In this document: positions 1 through 8,136 of the stretch, in pieces | Layout: the number at the start of each line of letters is the position of its first letter | Position numbering within the stretch: the first letter of the stretch is position 1 | From: an uncultured Clostridia bacterium | Lineage (GTDB): Bacteria; Bacillota; Clostridia; TANB77; CAG-508 | Direction of reading: 5' to 3' | Assembly (NCBI GenBank): GCA_948891265.1 | Contig: CAQUBD010000031.1 | Span: 1 to 20,456 of the forward strand | DNA length: 20,456 nucleotides | Notes under the pieces: generated by a model | Told to the model about the DNA's origin: nothing | The model's database searches: none | Seen by the model: the letters and a program-made list of their open reading frames with translations, nothing else | Position numbers and translations under genes: made by a program

Positions 1-80
1 AAAATCTTAATAAATTTTATGGAAAATGTTCGCGAAGCAACGCTTAAGTGAAAGGACGCCATAAAATTTATTTAGACTTT
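1..80. repeat. Long imperfect inverted repeat in a gene-free stretch
   Basis: Positions 9-22 and 59-72 are a perfect 14-bp inverted repeat (arm AATAAATTTTATGG). With two mismatches the pairing extends outward to 1-80, around a 36-base loop that is GC-richer than its arms. No ORF covers 1-220. It could be a small mobile palindrome or a structured RNA end downstream of the transketolase gene; I cannot tell which. Confidence 0.45.
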
Positions 81-169
81 CTTTGAAATTTTGCTTGAAC
101 GAGCATTTTTGAAAATTTTATAATATTTTATTTTTAATTATTATATCTCTGAATATTTAAAAACACAAT

Positions 170-198
170 AAAAGTGACCACTTTTAGTAATCACTTTT
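170..198 (-). terminator. Probable terminator of the transketolase gene
   Basis: AAAAGTGA (170-177) and TCACTTTT (191-198) form an 8-bp stem 23 bases beyond the stop codon of the minus-strand transketolase gene. The plus-strand side is followed by a T run, so it might work in either direction. The stem is AT-rich and the minus-strand tail is T-poor, so the call is moderate. Confidence 0.45.
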
Positions 199-220
199 TT
201 ACATAATTAATTTAGTTTGT

Positions 221-1144
221 CTAAAACATTTCTACTATATTATCTTCAGTTATTCCAAAATATTTCATCAATTGCTCCGCTTTTCCAGATTTTCCAAATG
301 TATCCTTTACACCTAATCTAGTAAGTTTTGTAGGATACTCTTCTACTAAAACTTCCGCTATTGCTGAACCTAAACCTCCAATAATATTATGGTCTTCTAT
401 AGAAATTAATTTTTTAGTTTCTTTAGCACATTTTACAATCATTTGTTTATCAATTGGCTTAATTGTATGAACATCTATAATTCTTACATTTATACCTTTT
501 TCTTCTAGCCTTTCTTGTGCCTTTATTGCTTCAGAAACTGTTACCCCTGTTGCAAATATCGTTCCATCTGTACCATCACCAATTTGAATAGCTTTTCCTA
601 TTTCAAACTTTTGATTTTCATCATATATTATAGGAGTTGCAAGTCTTGACAATCTTAAATAAACTGGTCCATCTATTTTACTAATTTCTTTAACTGCCCA
701 TTTTGTTTGAATATCATCAGATGTAGAAATAACTGTCATATTAGGTAATGTTCTCATTAAAGATATATCTTCTATCATTTGATGAGTCGCTCCATCTTCT
801 CCAACTGTTATTCCTGCATGTGTTGCACATATTTTTACATTTAACTTTGGATAACATACACTATTTCTAATTTGATCATATGCTCTTCCAGCAGCAAAAA
901 CAGCAAAAGTACTTGCATATGGAATTTTTCCACATGTTGCTATTCCTGCAGCAGTCGATATCATATTTTGCTCTGCAATTCCCATATCAAAAAATCTATT
1001 TGGAAACTCTTTTGCAAATAAATCTGTTTTTGTTGCTCCTGCTAAATCTGCATCAAAAGCAACTATATTTCCATTTTCTTTTCCTAATTCTAATAAAGCT
1101 TCTCCATAGCTTTGTCTTGTGGCTTTTTTATTATTAATATCCAT
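221..1144 (-). CDS. Transketolase, C-terminal subunit (split transketolase)
   Basis: This 307-aa protein matches the pyrimidine-binding plus C-terminal half of transketolase, which with the thiamine-diphosphate-binding N-terminal half transfers two-carbon ketol units in the non-oxidative pentose phosphate pathway. The MGIAEQNM segment (residues 54-61) carries the conserved glutamate (E58) that contacts the cofactor's pyrimidine ring. HAGITVGEDGATHQ follows near residue 109, and the C-terminal domain starts around residue 190. About 300 aa is normal for this half in bacteria that split the enzyme. A good AAAGGAG site lies just upstream of the ATG. The N-terminal half normally sits immediately upstream, but here the upstream neighbour is a ROK kinase, so the partner must be elsewhere or beyond the window. 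A DXP synthase half is an alternative, but the sequence looks like TktB-type transketolase. Confidence 0.9.
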   Translation of the reverse strand: MDINNKKATRQSYGEALLELGKENGNIVAFDADLAGATKTDLFAKEFPNRFFDMGIAEQNMISTAAGIATCGKIPYASTFAVFAAGRAYDQIRNSVCYPKLNVKICATHAGITVGEDGATHQMIEDISLMRTLPNMTVISTSDDIQTKWAVKEISKIDGPVYLRLSRLATPIIYDENQKFEIGKAIQIGDGTDGTIFATGVTVSEAIKAQERLEEKGINVRIIDVHTIKPIDKQMIVKCAKETKKLISIEDHNIIGGLGSAIAEVLVEEYPTKLTRLGVKDTFGKSGKAEQLMKYFGITEDNIVEMF

Positions 1145-1158
1145 ATTTCTCTCCTTTA

Positions 1159-1189
1159 TGAGACAAAATGGTCCGTCCCTTTTGTCTCA
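1159..1189. repeat. 31-bp TGAGACA palindromic element
   Basis: TGAGACAAAA (1159-1168) and TTTTGTCTCA (1180-1189) are a perfect 10-bp inverted repeat around an 11-base centre. The element lies between the ROK kinase stop and the transketolase ribosome binding site. The same ends and a GTCCC-bearing core occur in both arms of the larger palindrome at 13559-13677, so this looks like one family of dispersed elements. As RNA it would form a hairpin in the intergenic region. Confidence 0.7.
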
Positions 1190-1192
1190 CTT

Positions 1193-2083
1193 TTATATCA
1201 TACAACTTCCTATAATACCAGCATTGTTTCCAAGCATAGCAGGTAATATTATTACTTCTTCTCTTTTATTAAATAAATATTTATTTTTTTGTATATTATT
1301 TTTTAGCTTATCAAGTAAAATGTCAGAAAAATAAACAAAACTTCCACCAATTCCAATAACTTCTGGTTCAAATATATTTACTAAATTAGATACTCCTATA
1401 CTTAAGTACTCTATAAATTCATCTATAACATACTCTATTTTTTTATCTTGCGAGTTCCTTTTTATAATATCTATTAATTCTTTTCCACTTGTTGTTTCAT
1501 CAAGTTCCAGAACTTCTCTTAGGTTATTTTTTAATGATTTCATTGATGCATAGTTTTCAAAGCACCCCTTTTTGCCACAATTGCATTTGATTCCATCCTT
1601 TTGAATTATCATATGTCCAAATTCGCATCCAGGTAATTTTCCTGTATCTAATAGTTCTCCATTAATAACTACAGCTCCACCTATTCCTGTTCCTAAAGTT
1701 AGAAATATACTTCTTCTATAATCTTTTAAAACTCCTATCTTGCTCTCTGCTAAAGCTGCACATTTAGCATCATTTCGTATTTTTATAGGCAAATTCAACT
1801 CTTTTTTTAACTTTTCTACAAGTTCATAATTTTCTAATCCTAATTTCACAGACTTAACAATTATATTTCCTTTTATTGTGCCTGGTACAGACATTCCAAT
1901 TTGTGTTATTTCATACTTTTCTTTAAATTTGTTTATATTTGCTGTTATATACTCTTCTAAAAAATTTTTTATATTATTTTTTTCTTTTGTCATTAATCTG
2001 GTTTCTACTTTTTCTATTATTTTTGTATTATCGATCACACCTATTGCAATATGACTTCCGCCTAAATCAATTCCAATTTCCAT
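1193..2083 (-). CDS. ROK family sugar kinase (glucokinase-like)
   Basis: A 296-aa protein of the ROK family, which phosphorylates glucose or related hexoses with ATP in the cytosol. Visible features are the N-terminal phosphate loop DLGGSHIAIG (residues 6-15), the catalytic aspartate in RNDAK (D105), the glycine-rich GTGIGG (131-136), and the ROK zinc site CEFGH with CNCGKKGCFE (H157, C167, C169, C174). Length is typical for a kinase, and no N-terminal helix-turn-helix is present, so it is not a NagC/XylR-type repressor. The start follows an AGGAGAG site. It lies 29 bases after pilC on the same strand and 48 bases before the transketolase gene, so it may be read from the pilus operon or with the transketolase. 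Substrate (glucose, N-acetylmannosamine or other) cannot be read from sequence alone. Confidence 0.88.
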   Translation of the reverse strand: MEIGIDLGGSHIAIGVIDNTKIIEKVETRLMTKEKNNIKNFLEEYITANINKFKEKYEITQIGMSVPGTIKGNIIVKSVKLGLENYELVEKLKKELNLPIKIRNDAKCAALAESKIGVLKDYRRSIFLTLGTGIGGAVVINGELLDTGKLPGCEFGHMIIQKDGIKCNCGKKGCFENYASMKSLKNNLREVLELDETTSGKELIDIIKRNSQDKKIEYVIDEFIEYLSIGVSNLVNIFEPEVIGIGGSFVYFSDILLDKLKNNIQKNKYLFNKREEVIILPAMLGNNAGIIGSCMI

Positions 2084-2112
2084 ACCTTACACTCTCCTAA
2101 TGAGATTAAACT

Positions 2113-3453
2113 CTACACTCCTGCTGCTGAGAATAGCCATCCTCCCATATAAACTTCGATACATGGTCCAAGAACTACCAGTACAAAGAAAATTAATACT
2201 AGCCCAACAATTAAATAAACAACCTCTGGTAAAACCTTCATTATTTTATCTATAATATTATCTATATCAATTTCCATATATTCAACTAATTTTGCCATCA
2301 TTTCAGCTAAGTTTGTCTGCATTCCTATTTTTAACATCTCTGTTATCATAGACTTAGTTAAGCCAGATTTTTCAAATGGCTCAATCCATGAATCTCCAAT
2401 AATTATGTTATTTAGAGATGTTTCAATAATAGATAACATTACATAGTTCCCTATTACATTTTTACTTACTTCTATTGCCTCTTGTATTCTCATACCATTT
2501 TCTAAATTTAAAAGCATAGCCTTCAAAAATCTAGAAAAATCCAAAGCAAATATTAACTGTCCAAATATTGGCATTTTATATTTAAAATAATGAAAATTGT
2601 ATTTTCCTTTTGGTGTATTGATGTAAAATATTATTCCTGCTACTATACACACTAATACAACTGTTGGTATATACCAATATTCTACCATATTATTTACAAC
2701 ACCTTGAAACCATATTGTTATCGCTGGTAATGTATCTGTTGAACCTAATTCATTATATACATTTTGGATTGCTGGTATAGCTACTAATGTTCCAACAAAT
2801 AACATTATTATTAATAATGCAAATTGAACTATATTAGGTATTAATATACTTTTAAGTTTTTTATTTAAAGCTGCTGTTGAGTCTAAATATTTTACAGCTT
2901 GTTCTAATGAATTTACAAGAGATCCCGATAATTCACCTACTTTTATCATATTTATATATATAAAAGGAAATACATCAGAATAATATTCCATTGTTGTATA
3001 CATATTTTCACCGGCCTCTACACCTGCCAATACATCCTCTAATATTCCTTTAAATGTATAATTTTCTGTACTATCAATTATTGTTTTTAGTGCATGTATA
3101 TTATTAAAATTTGCCTTTTTTAATAAATAGAAGTTTTGTGTAAATATAACTAAGTCTCTACTTGTTATTTTTTCTGTTTTTGATAAATACATATTAATCT
3201 TTTCTCTAGTTGTTGATGTTTTTTTAGTATTTATACGAGTTGTATTTACATTTTTCATTATTTCTTCTATATCTTTTATATTTTTCTTCTTTTTCCTTTT
3301 CTTTTTTGTTGAATATGAAATTTGTTCTATTGTTATTGGCATTAAATCATTTTCTTTTAATGTTCTTAGTAGATTTTGCTTACTATTAGCTTCAACTCTA
3401 TTCCTTACAACTAATCCAGAACTAGTCACAGCCTTGTATATATATGTAGGCAT
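2113..3453 (-). CDS. pilC: Type IV pilus inner membrane platform protein PilC
   Basis: A GspF/PilC-family protein of 446 aa, the membrane platform on which PilB and PilT act to add or remove pilins. It starts MPTYIYKAVTSSG, the usual PilC opening, followed by a lysine-rich stretch (KKKRKKKK near residues 50-57). Two repeated cytoplasmic domains follow (about 98-205 and 300-405), with membrane segments near 205-228, 262-280 and 408-433. The ORF has an earlier ATG at 3459, but the AGGAGG site lies only 3 bases from it and 9 bases from the ATG at 3453, so I chose 3453. It is the last pilus gene of the minus-strand operon, 59 bases after pilT. Confidence 0.92.
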   Translation of the reverse strand: MPTYIYKAVTSSGLVVRNRVEANSKQNLLRTLKENDLMPITIEQISYSTKKKRKKKKNIKDIEEIMKNVNTTRINTKKTSTTREKINMYLSKTEKITSRDLVIFTQNFYLLKKANFNNIHALKTIIDSTENYTFKGILEDVLAGVEAGENMYTTMEYYSDVFPFIYINMIKVGELSGSLVNSLEQAVKYLDSTAALNKKLKSILIPNIVQFALLIIMLFVGTLVAIPAIQNVYNELGSTDTLPAITIWFQGVVNNMVEYWYIPTVVLVCIVAGIIFYINTPKGKYNFHYFKYKMPIFGQLIFALDFSRFLKAMLLNLENGMRIQEAIEVSKNVIGNYVMLSIIETSLNNIIIGDSWIEPFEKSGLTKSMITEMLKIGMQTNLAEMMAKLVEYMEIDIDNIIDKIMKVLPEVVYLIVGLVLIFFVLVVLGPCIEVYMGGWLFSAAGV

Positions 3454-3512
3454 TTTCATCCACCTCCTATTTTAAGATTTTTGATAAAATATATATAAAA
3501 TTAGTAAAATTT

Positions 3513-4616
3513 CTATTGTCTATTACTATCTCTTCTTATTTTCATTTGCATTATAGTTCTATTCAATACTTCAATATTTTTTTCTTCTATTTGAGCTTTT
3601 GCCTGTTCTAAAGTTATTTTATCTTCAACAAATAATGATGCTATTGAATTTATTAATCCAATACTGCCTTTATCAGAACTTTGGATAGCATCTTCTATTT
3701 CAGCTACGCTTATCTTTTCTTTTCTTATAATTCCTGCAACAATATTATCTACAACCATTACTTCTGGAATTAAAACTAATTTTCCATCTCTTCCCTTTAA
3801 TAATCTTTGTGATACCACTAATTTTAGTAATGCTGATAGTAAATATTTTATACTTGCTTGGTCTCTTACTTCATAGAAATTTATCATTCTATCTATTGTT
3901 TCTGCACAAGATTTTGTATGTAATGTTCCTATTACTAGGTGTCCAGACTCAGCCATTTCGATTGCTGCTTCCATTGTTTCTTTATCTCTGATTTCTCCTA
4001 TTACTAATATATCGCAATCTTCTCTTAGAGAGTTCTTTACACCATCGCTAAATGTTAAAGAATCTCTACCTTTTCCAACTTCTTTTTGAACAATTAAAGA
4101 CTTTTTAGAATGATGTTTATATTCTACTGGTTTTTCAAGTGTTAATATTTTTTTATTTTGCGTTTCATTAATTTCGTTTATAATAGCATTTAATGTTGTG
4201 CTTTTTCCTGAATTGGTCTTTCCAGTAACTAATATTAATCCTTGTGGTTGATATGTCATTCTTTTTATTATATCTGGTAATCCTAATGATTCATATGGTG
4301 GTAATGTATTTTTTATAAGTCTTAATGTGCATAATGGGACATCATCTGTTAATGATATATTTACTCTTAAACGTATTCCGTTATATTCATATGATGTATC
4401 TAACTTCCTTGTTTCATTAAATACTTCATCTTTATCAATATTCCCTCTTACTAAATAATCATACATCTCATTCATATCATCTTGAGTTAAAACTTCCATT
4501 TCTTCTATTGGTAATAGTTCTCTTGAAATTCTTAACATTGGCTTATTTCCTACTATTAAATGCACATCTGATGCATCTTTTTCAATCGCAATATCTAAAA
4601 TTTTGTCCATATTCAT
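3513..4616 (-). CDS. pilT: Type IV pilus retraction ATPase PilT
   Basis: A 367-aa secretion ATPase of the PilT type, which powers pilus retraction at the cytoplasmic face of PilC. It has an N-terminal PAS-like domain beginning DKILDIAIEKDASDVHL and a RecA-like core. Walker A is TGKTNSGKST (131-140), Walker B is DILVIGEIRD (202-211) and the His box is GHLVIGTLHT (225-234). Length fits PilT and there is no N-terminal MshE-type domain or tetracysteine zinc site, which separates it from PilB. Two positions are unusual: Walker A has GKTNSGKST instead of GPTGSGKST, and the usual EDP is EKP (161-163). The AGGGGG site is 9 bases from the ATG. It lies between pilB and pilC. Confidence 0.92.
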   Translation of the reverse strand: MNMDKILDIAIEKDASDVHLIVGNKPMLRISRELLPIEEMEVLTQDDMNEMYDYLVRGNIDKDEVFNETRKLDTSYEYNGIRLRVNISLTDDVPLCTLRLIKNTLPPYESLGLPDIIKRMTYQPQGLILVTGKTNSGKSTTLNAIINEINETQNKKILTLEKPVEYKHHSKKSLIVQKEVGKGRDSLTFSDGVKNSLREDCDILVIGEIRDKETMEAAIEMAESGHLVIGTLHTKSCAETIDRMINFYEVRDQASIKYLLSALLKLVVSQRLLKGRDGKLVLIPEVMVVDNIVAGIIRKEKISVAEIEDAIQSSDKGSIGLINSIASLFVEDKITLEQAKAQIEEKNIEVLNRTIMQMKIRRDSNRQ

Positions 4617-4625
4617 GGCAAATTT

Positions 4626-4645
4626 CCCCCTTCGCTTCGTTCATT
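4626..4645 (-). promoter_or_regulatory. GAACGAAGCGAAGGGGG motif carrying the pilT ribosome binding site
   Basis: Read on the minus strand this stretch is AATGAACGAAGCGAAGGGGG, ending in the Shine-Dalgarno bases of pilT. Very similar strings precede rplT, rpmI and spoVAE in this window. It is much less AT-rich than its surroundings. Its role, if any, is unknown. Confidence 0.4.
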
Positions 4646-4673
4646 ATTTATCTCTATACTAATTTTACAAAAA

Positions 4674-6311
4674 TTAGTACAATATAAGTTGCCTATTCAA
4701 CTCCTCTAGTGTTGTATAACCATCTATTATTTTACGAATTCCATCTATAACAAGTGGTCTATAACTTTGTTCTAATGCCTTATTTCTTATTTCTATTGTA
4801 GAAGCACCTTTAATAATAAGTTCCTTTACTTCATCAGATACATCTAATGTTTCAAAAATACCAATTCTTCCATAATATCCTATATTGTTACATTTTTTGC
4901 ATCCTTTTGCATCATATGTTTTTAAATTTGTAAAATCAATTTTCTCTCCATACTTTTCTGCAATTTTAGATATTTCTTCTTTTTCTTCTTTTGTAAATTC
5001 TCTTTTTTGTTTACATTCTGGGCAGATTCTCCTTACTAATCTCTGTGATACAGTAGTTGCTAAAGTAGACGCTATATCATAATCTGATATTCCCATTTTT
5101 CTCATTCTATTAATTACTTCTATTGCATCTATTGTATGTATTGTAGATAATACATAATGTCCTGTTTGTCCAGCTTGTATAGCTATTTCTGCTGTTTCTT
5201 TGTCACGTATTTCACCAAGTAATATCATATCAGGATCTTGTCTTAAAACTGTTCTTAATGAACCTGAAAATGTTGATTTATTTCCTATTTCTATTTGATT
5301 TAATCCATCAATTCTAATTTCTACTGGGTCCTCAATTGTTGTTATATTTATCTCTGGTGAGTTTAGATAATCTATTATACTATATAATGTTGTTGTTTTT
5401 CCTGCTCCTGTTGGTGCAGCTATTATTGTTAAGCTATTCTTTTTATTAAAGCTCTTTTTTAATTCTTCTTGTGTTCCAGGATATCCTAATTCAAAAATGC
5501 TTTTTATATCTTCGTTTTTCTTTAGTAATCTTAAAACAAATTTTTCTCCATATATATTAGGTTGAGAAGAAACACGGATATTGTAATCGTCATATGATAC
5601 AATTCTACCATCTTGTGCTTCTTGCTTTTCTTGATGCATATTTGATATAGCTTTTAATCTTCCTATAAGTTGTTGTTGTTTATCTTTTGATATTTTTGCT
5701 GCTGTAAATAATTCCCCATCAATCCTATATCTTACTCTTACTTCATCCATAAGAGGCTCTATATGTATATCACTTGCCCTTTTATCTATACCTGTTCTTA
5801 TTATGCTATCAACTAATTCTATCATAGTTCCAGATGATGTTGTCTTAGTTATATCTTTTGTAGCTTGTCCCCCTAAATTATTTAAAATTCTATCTATATC
5901 ACTTTCAAAGGTTATATATTGCTCCATAATAAGTCCTTTATTTAGTAATAGCATTTTAACAGGGTCTGTTTTTATATCTACAACTTTATCTGTAAAACAT
6001 ACTTTTATTTTTCCTCCACTTATTTCAAATGGTATACATTTATACTTTTTGCATATTTCCAATGAAATATATTCTGTTGGGTTAATTTTTAAAGAATTTG
6101 AAGTTAATAGTATTCCCCTCTGTCCTACTATTTCTCCTATATTTTCTATTAGTTTTTGTCCATCACAGACTTCTAATCTATGTAAGATATCACCTAATTT
6201 TATGCTTGGATGTTCTCTTTGATAATCTAATGCTTTTTTTATATCAAGTTCTGTTACTACTCCTCTTTTTACTAATTCTACGCCTATTGGCAATCTTCTT
6301 CTCATTTCCAT
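4674..6311 (-). CDS. pilB: Type IV pilus extension ATPase PilB
   Basis: A GspE/PilB-family ATPase that drives pilus assembly. Counting from the chosen Met (545 aa), an N-terminal MshEN-like domain covers roughly 1-140 and the ATPase core follows: Walker A APTGAGKTT (299-307), EDPVE, Walker B DMILLGEIRD (361-370) and His box GHYVLSTIHT (384-393). A tetracysteine zinc site follows, CPEC and CKKC (C430, C433, C471, C474), typical of PilB and absent from PilT. An ATG at 6338 would add nine residues, but it lacks a good ribosome binding site, whereas AAAGGA lies 10 bases before the ATG at 6311. It is 57 bases upstream of pilT. Confidence 0.93.
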   Translation of the reverse strand: MEMRRRLPIGVELVKRGVVTELDIKKALDYQREHPSIKLGDILHRLEVCDGQKLIENIGEIVGQRGILLTSNSLKINPTEYISLEICKKYKCIPFEISGGKIKVCFTDKVVDIKTDPVKMLLLNKGLIMEQYITFESDIDRILNNLGGQATKDITKTTSSGTMIELVDSIIRTGIDKRASDIHIEPLMDEVRVRYRIDGELFTAAKISKDKQQQLIGRLKAISNMHQEKQEAQDGRIVSYDDYNIRVSSQPNIYGEKFVLRLLKKNEDIKSIFELGYPGTQEELKKSFNKKNSLTIIAAPTGAGKTTTLYSIIDYLNSPEINITTIEDPVEIRIDGLNQIEIGNKSTFSGSLRTVLRQDPDMILLGEIRDKETAEIAIQAGQTGHYVLSTIHTIDAIEVINRMRKMGISDYDIASTLATTVSQRLVRRICPECKQKREFTKEEKEEISKIAEKYGEKIDFTNLKTYDAKGCKKCNNIGYYGRIGIFETLDVSDEVKELIIKGASTIEIRNKALEQSYRPLVIDGIRKIIDGYTTLEELNRQLILY

Positions 6312-6491
6312 AATAAACGCATCCTTTCTTTTGTTCATTCATTACTATTATACTATAATACTAATATCTTTTGTTGTTTTTTTTAAAATTACTAAAATTT
6401 ACTATTTTTAATTATGTAAAAATAATTCTTTTTTTAATCTCACTATTTTTATATTACGCCAAGCATATAAAATTACTAGTTGTAAGTCTTA

Positions 6492-6938
6492 TTATAAAAT
6501 ATAAGTAATTGCATTATCATTAGTTAAATTCATATTGCCTGTTTTAAAGTTAACTGTTATTAAGTATTTCGAATCACGAAATATATAAGAAAAATAACAC
6601 TCATCAATATTTTCACATATTTTCACTTTATTTTTATAAATACAGTTATTTTCTTCATTAAAAGTATATTGATTGCCACTACTAAAAATTATATAGCTAA
6701 TCTTTTTTCCATTTATTTCAGATGTTTTGCATTCTATTATTGCATTATTTTCTTTATTAATTTCATCTGAAAATATACTAGAAAATTTAGTATATTGAGT
6801 GCTTGTGTCATTATTTATATCTGTAATATTTATATTTTTATAGAAAAATGATGTAATTGTAGAAACTATACCTATAACAATAGCCATTCCTATTATATAA
6901 ATAATTAAAGATGTTAATGTTATACCTTTATTATTCAT
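6492..6938 (-). CDS. Minor pilin / pseudopilin with class III signal
   Basis: A 148-aa protein with a prepilin-type leader. MNNKG is followed by ITLTSLIIYIIGMAIVIGIV, so cleavage after G5 would leave a hydrophobic N-terminal helix of about 20 residues. The remainder is a small polar domain with cysteines (near residues 69, 99, 107 and 113) that I do not recognise as a named family. Position +5 after the cleavage site, usually glutamate, is serine; GspK-type tip pseudopilins also lack this glutamate. It follows another pseudopilin and precedes pilB, so it is likely a minor pilin that primes assembly or forms the tip. No specific PilV/PilU/PilK assignment can be made from sequence. Confidence 0.7.
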   Translation of the reverse strand: MNNKGITLTSLIIYIIGMAIVIGIVSTITSFFYKNINITDINNDTSTQYTKFSSIFSDEINKENNAIIECKTSEINGKKISYIIFSSGNQYTFNEENNCIYKNKVKICENIDECYFSYIFRDSKYLITVNFKTGNMNLTNDNAITYIL

Positions 6939-7006
6939 TTAAGTTTTCCTTTCTTCTGTTAATAATTATTAGAATTTGTTGATATATGCAAGCCAACCCC
7001 ATTAAG

Positions 7007-7441
7007 TCATTCTCTAGAAATATAAGTTGAAATACTAATATTTTTACTTTCATTTCCTAATTTATAAGATATTTCTACTCTTATTTCTTTCACTAAATCT
7101 TGTCTTTTGGTATTATCATTTTGTATTAATACATAATCTTTAATTAGAATCTTTTTGTGATATCCAGAAAACTTTCCATTAGTGTCAAGTATATCACTTT
7201 CTTCAATTATATCTTCAGTATCAATTCCTTTATTATTATAATTTTCAGCATATCCTTTAGCTTTAATTTTCTCAATTTCTTGTATTGCATATGATGTTGC
7301 TATTGTTTTTCTTTGAATACTTTTAGAATTTAGGTTTATATTTGCAATTAAATTTGCAACCATAGACATAAAAATTGTTATTATAATTATGGCTATTGAT
7401 ATATCTATTCCTGTAATTCCTCTTTCCCCTTTTTTTAACAT
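7007..7441 (-). CDS. Minor pilin / pseudopilin with class III signal
   Basis: A 144-aa protein beginning MLKKGERG, then ITGIDISIAIIIITIFMSMV, which fits a prepilin leader cut after G8 and a hydrophobic helix that anchors the subunit before assembly. The +5 residue is aspartate instead of the usual glutamate, which keeps the negative charge. The C-terminal part, rich in charged residues with predicted beta strands (RVEISYKLGNESKNISISTYIS), has no motif I can name. The layout resembles PilV/GspI-like minor pilins, which are also found just after the peptidase gene in some clusters. The ribosome binding site is AGGAAGTG. It lies between the peptidase-like gene and the second pseudopilin. Confidence 0.68.
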   Translation of the reverse strand: MLKKGERGITGIDISIAIIIITIFMSMVANLIANINLNSKSIQRKTIATSYAIQEIEKIKAKGYAENYNNKGIDTEDIIEESDILDTNGKFSGYHKKILIKDYVLIQNDNTKRQDLVKEIRVEISYKLGNESKNISISTYISRE

Positions 7442-7491
7442 ATTTTCACTTCCTAAATACTTTTATAAAATATATAGCATATCTATATATA

Positions 7492-7968
7492 CTAGATTTT
7501 TGTTTCTATTATGTATAGATATACTATATACATAATTGAAATTATTGCACCATATATTAAAACTGGACTATTAATTTTTTTTGTTTCTTTATATATCCCT
7601 ACTAATAATATAATAAATGTGAAATATAAAATAAAAAATATAAATTGCATTATTCTTATTATTTCTAAATTATATATATTTAAATTTAGTAAACATGCTA
7701 CTATAACAAAACATACTCCAGACATTAATTCTAATATCAAATATCTTGGCCTAATTTCTTTTTTACAATATCTACATTTAGCACCTAAAAATATATAACT
7801 AAATACTGGAATTAAGTCTAAAAATCCTAATTTATGATTACAATTTGGGCAATATGAATGTGTATGTACTATATCTTCTTTTTTAGGTATTCTATATACT
7901 GCTAATGTATAAAAACTCCCAAATGTTATTCCAATTAAAAAAATTATTATATAAAAAAATATATTCAT
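7492..7968 (-). CDS. Half-length prepilin peptidase-like protein (PilD N-terminal domain)
   Basis: The first 85 residues match the N-terminal domain of prepilin peptidases: GITFGSFYTLAVYRIPKKEDIV, then two CxxC pairs (C40/C43 and C65/C68) around DLIPVFSYIFLGAKCRYC, then RPRYLILELMSG. Full enzymes are about 220-260 aa and place two catalytic aspartates in the following membrane region, the first in a motif like IDxxxxxIPD. Here the protein is 158 aa; the corresponding stretch reads LLVGIYKETKKINSP without an aspartate, and the second catalytic segment is absent. The gene ends cleanly before the next pilin, with no second half in another frame. It is therefore probably inactive as a protease alone, or works with another PilD encoded elsewhere. 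About four to five hydrophobic segments indicate a membrane protein. Confidence 0.75.
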   Translation of the reverse strand: MNIFFYIIIFLIGITFGSFYTLAVYRIPKKEDIVHTHSYCPNCNHKLGFLDLIPVFSYIFLGAKCRYCKKEIRPRYLILELMSGVCFVIVACLLNLNIYNLEIIRIMQFIFFILYFTFIILLVGIYKETKKINSPVLIYGAIISIMYIVYLYIIETKI

Positions 7969-8081
7969 TTCTATTTCCTTTACTTTTTATCTTACTATCC
8001 GACATTGTTTATATTAGCTACTATTATATAAAAATTTTTAATTTATATTCTAAAAATGTCTGGTAATAAGACTTTTTATAA

Positions 8082-8112
8082 AAGGCATATACACTTATTA
8101 TGCATATGCCTT
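8082..8112 (-). terminator. Terminator after the 74-aa pilin gene
   Basis: AAGGCATAT (8082-8090) and ATATGCCTT (8104-8112) form a perfect 9-bp stem with a 13-base loop. On the minus strand the stem is followed by TTTATAAAAAG, a short T-rich tail. It lies 24 bases past the pilin stop codon and could give the pilin a separate abundant transcript while reducing read-through into the downstream pilus genes. Confidence 0.65.
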
Positions 8113-8136
8113 ATTAATATTTTAGTGTTTTACTTA

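Noticed and set aside
5803..6222. 139-codon plus-strand open frame inside pilB
   Set aside because: It is a mirror of the coding frame on the other strand, has no ribosome binding site and gives a low-complexity hydrophobic product. The same applies to the other antisense frames, such as 12383-12829 and 19288-19812.
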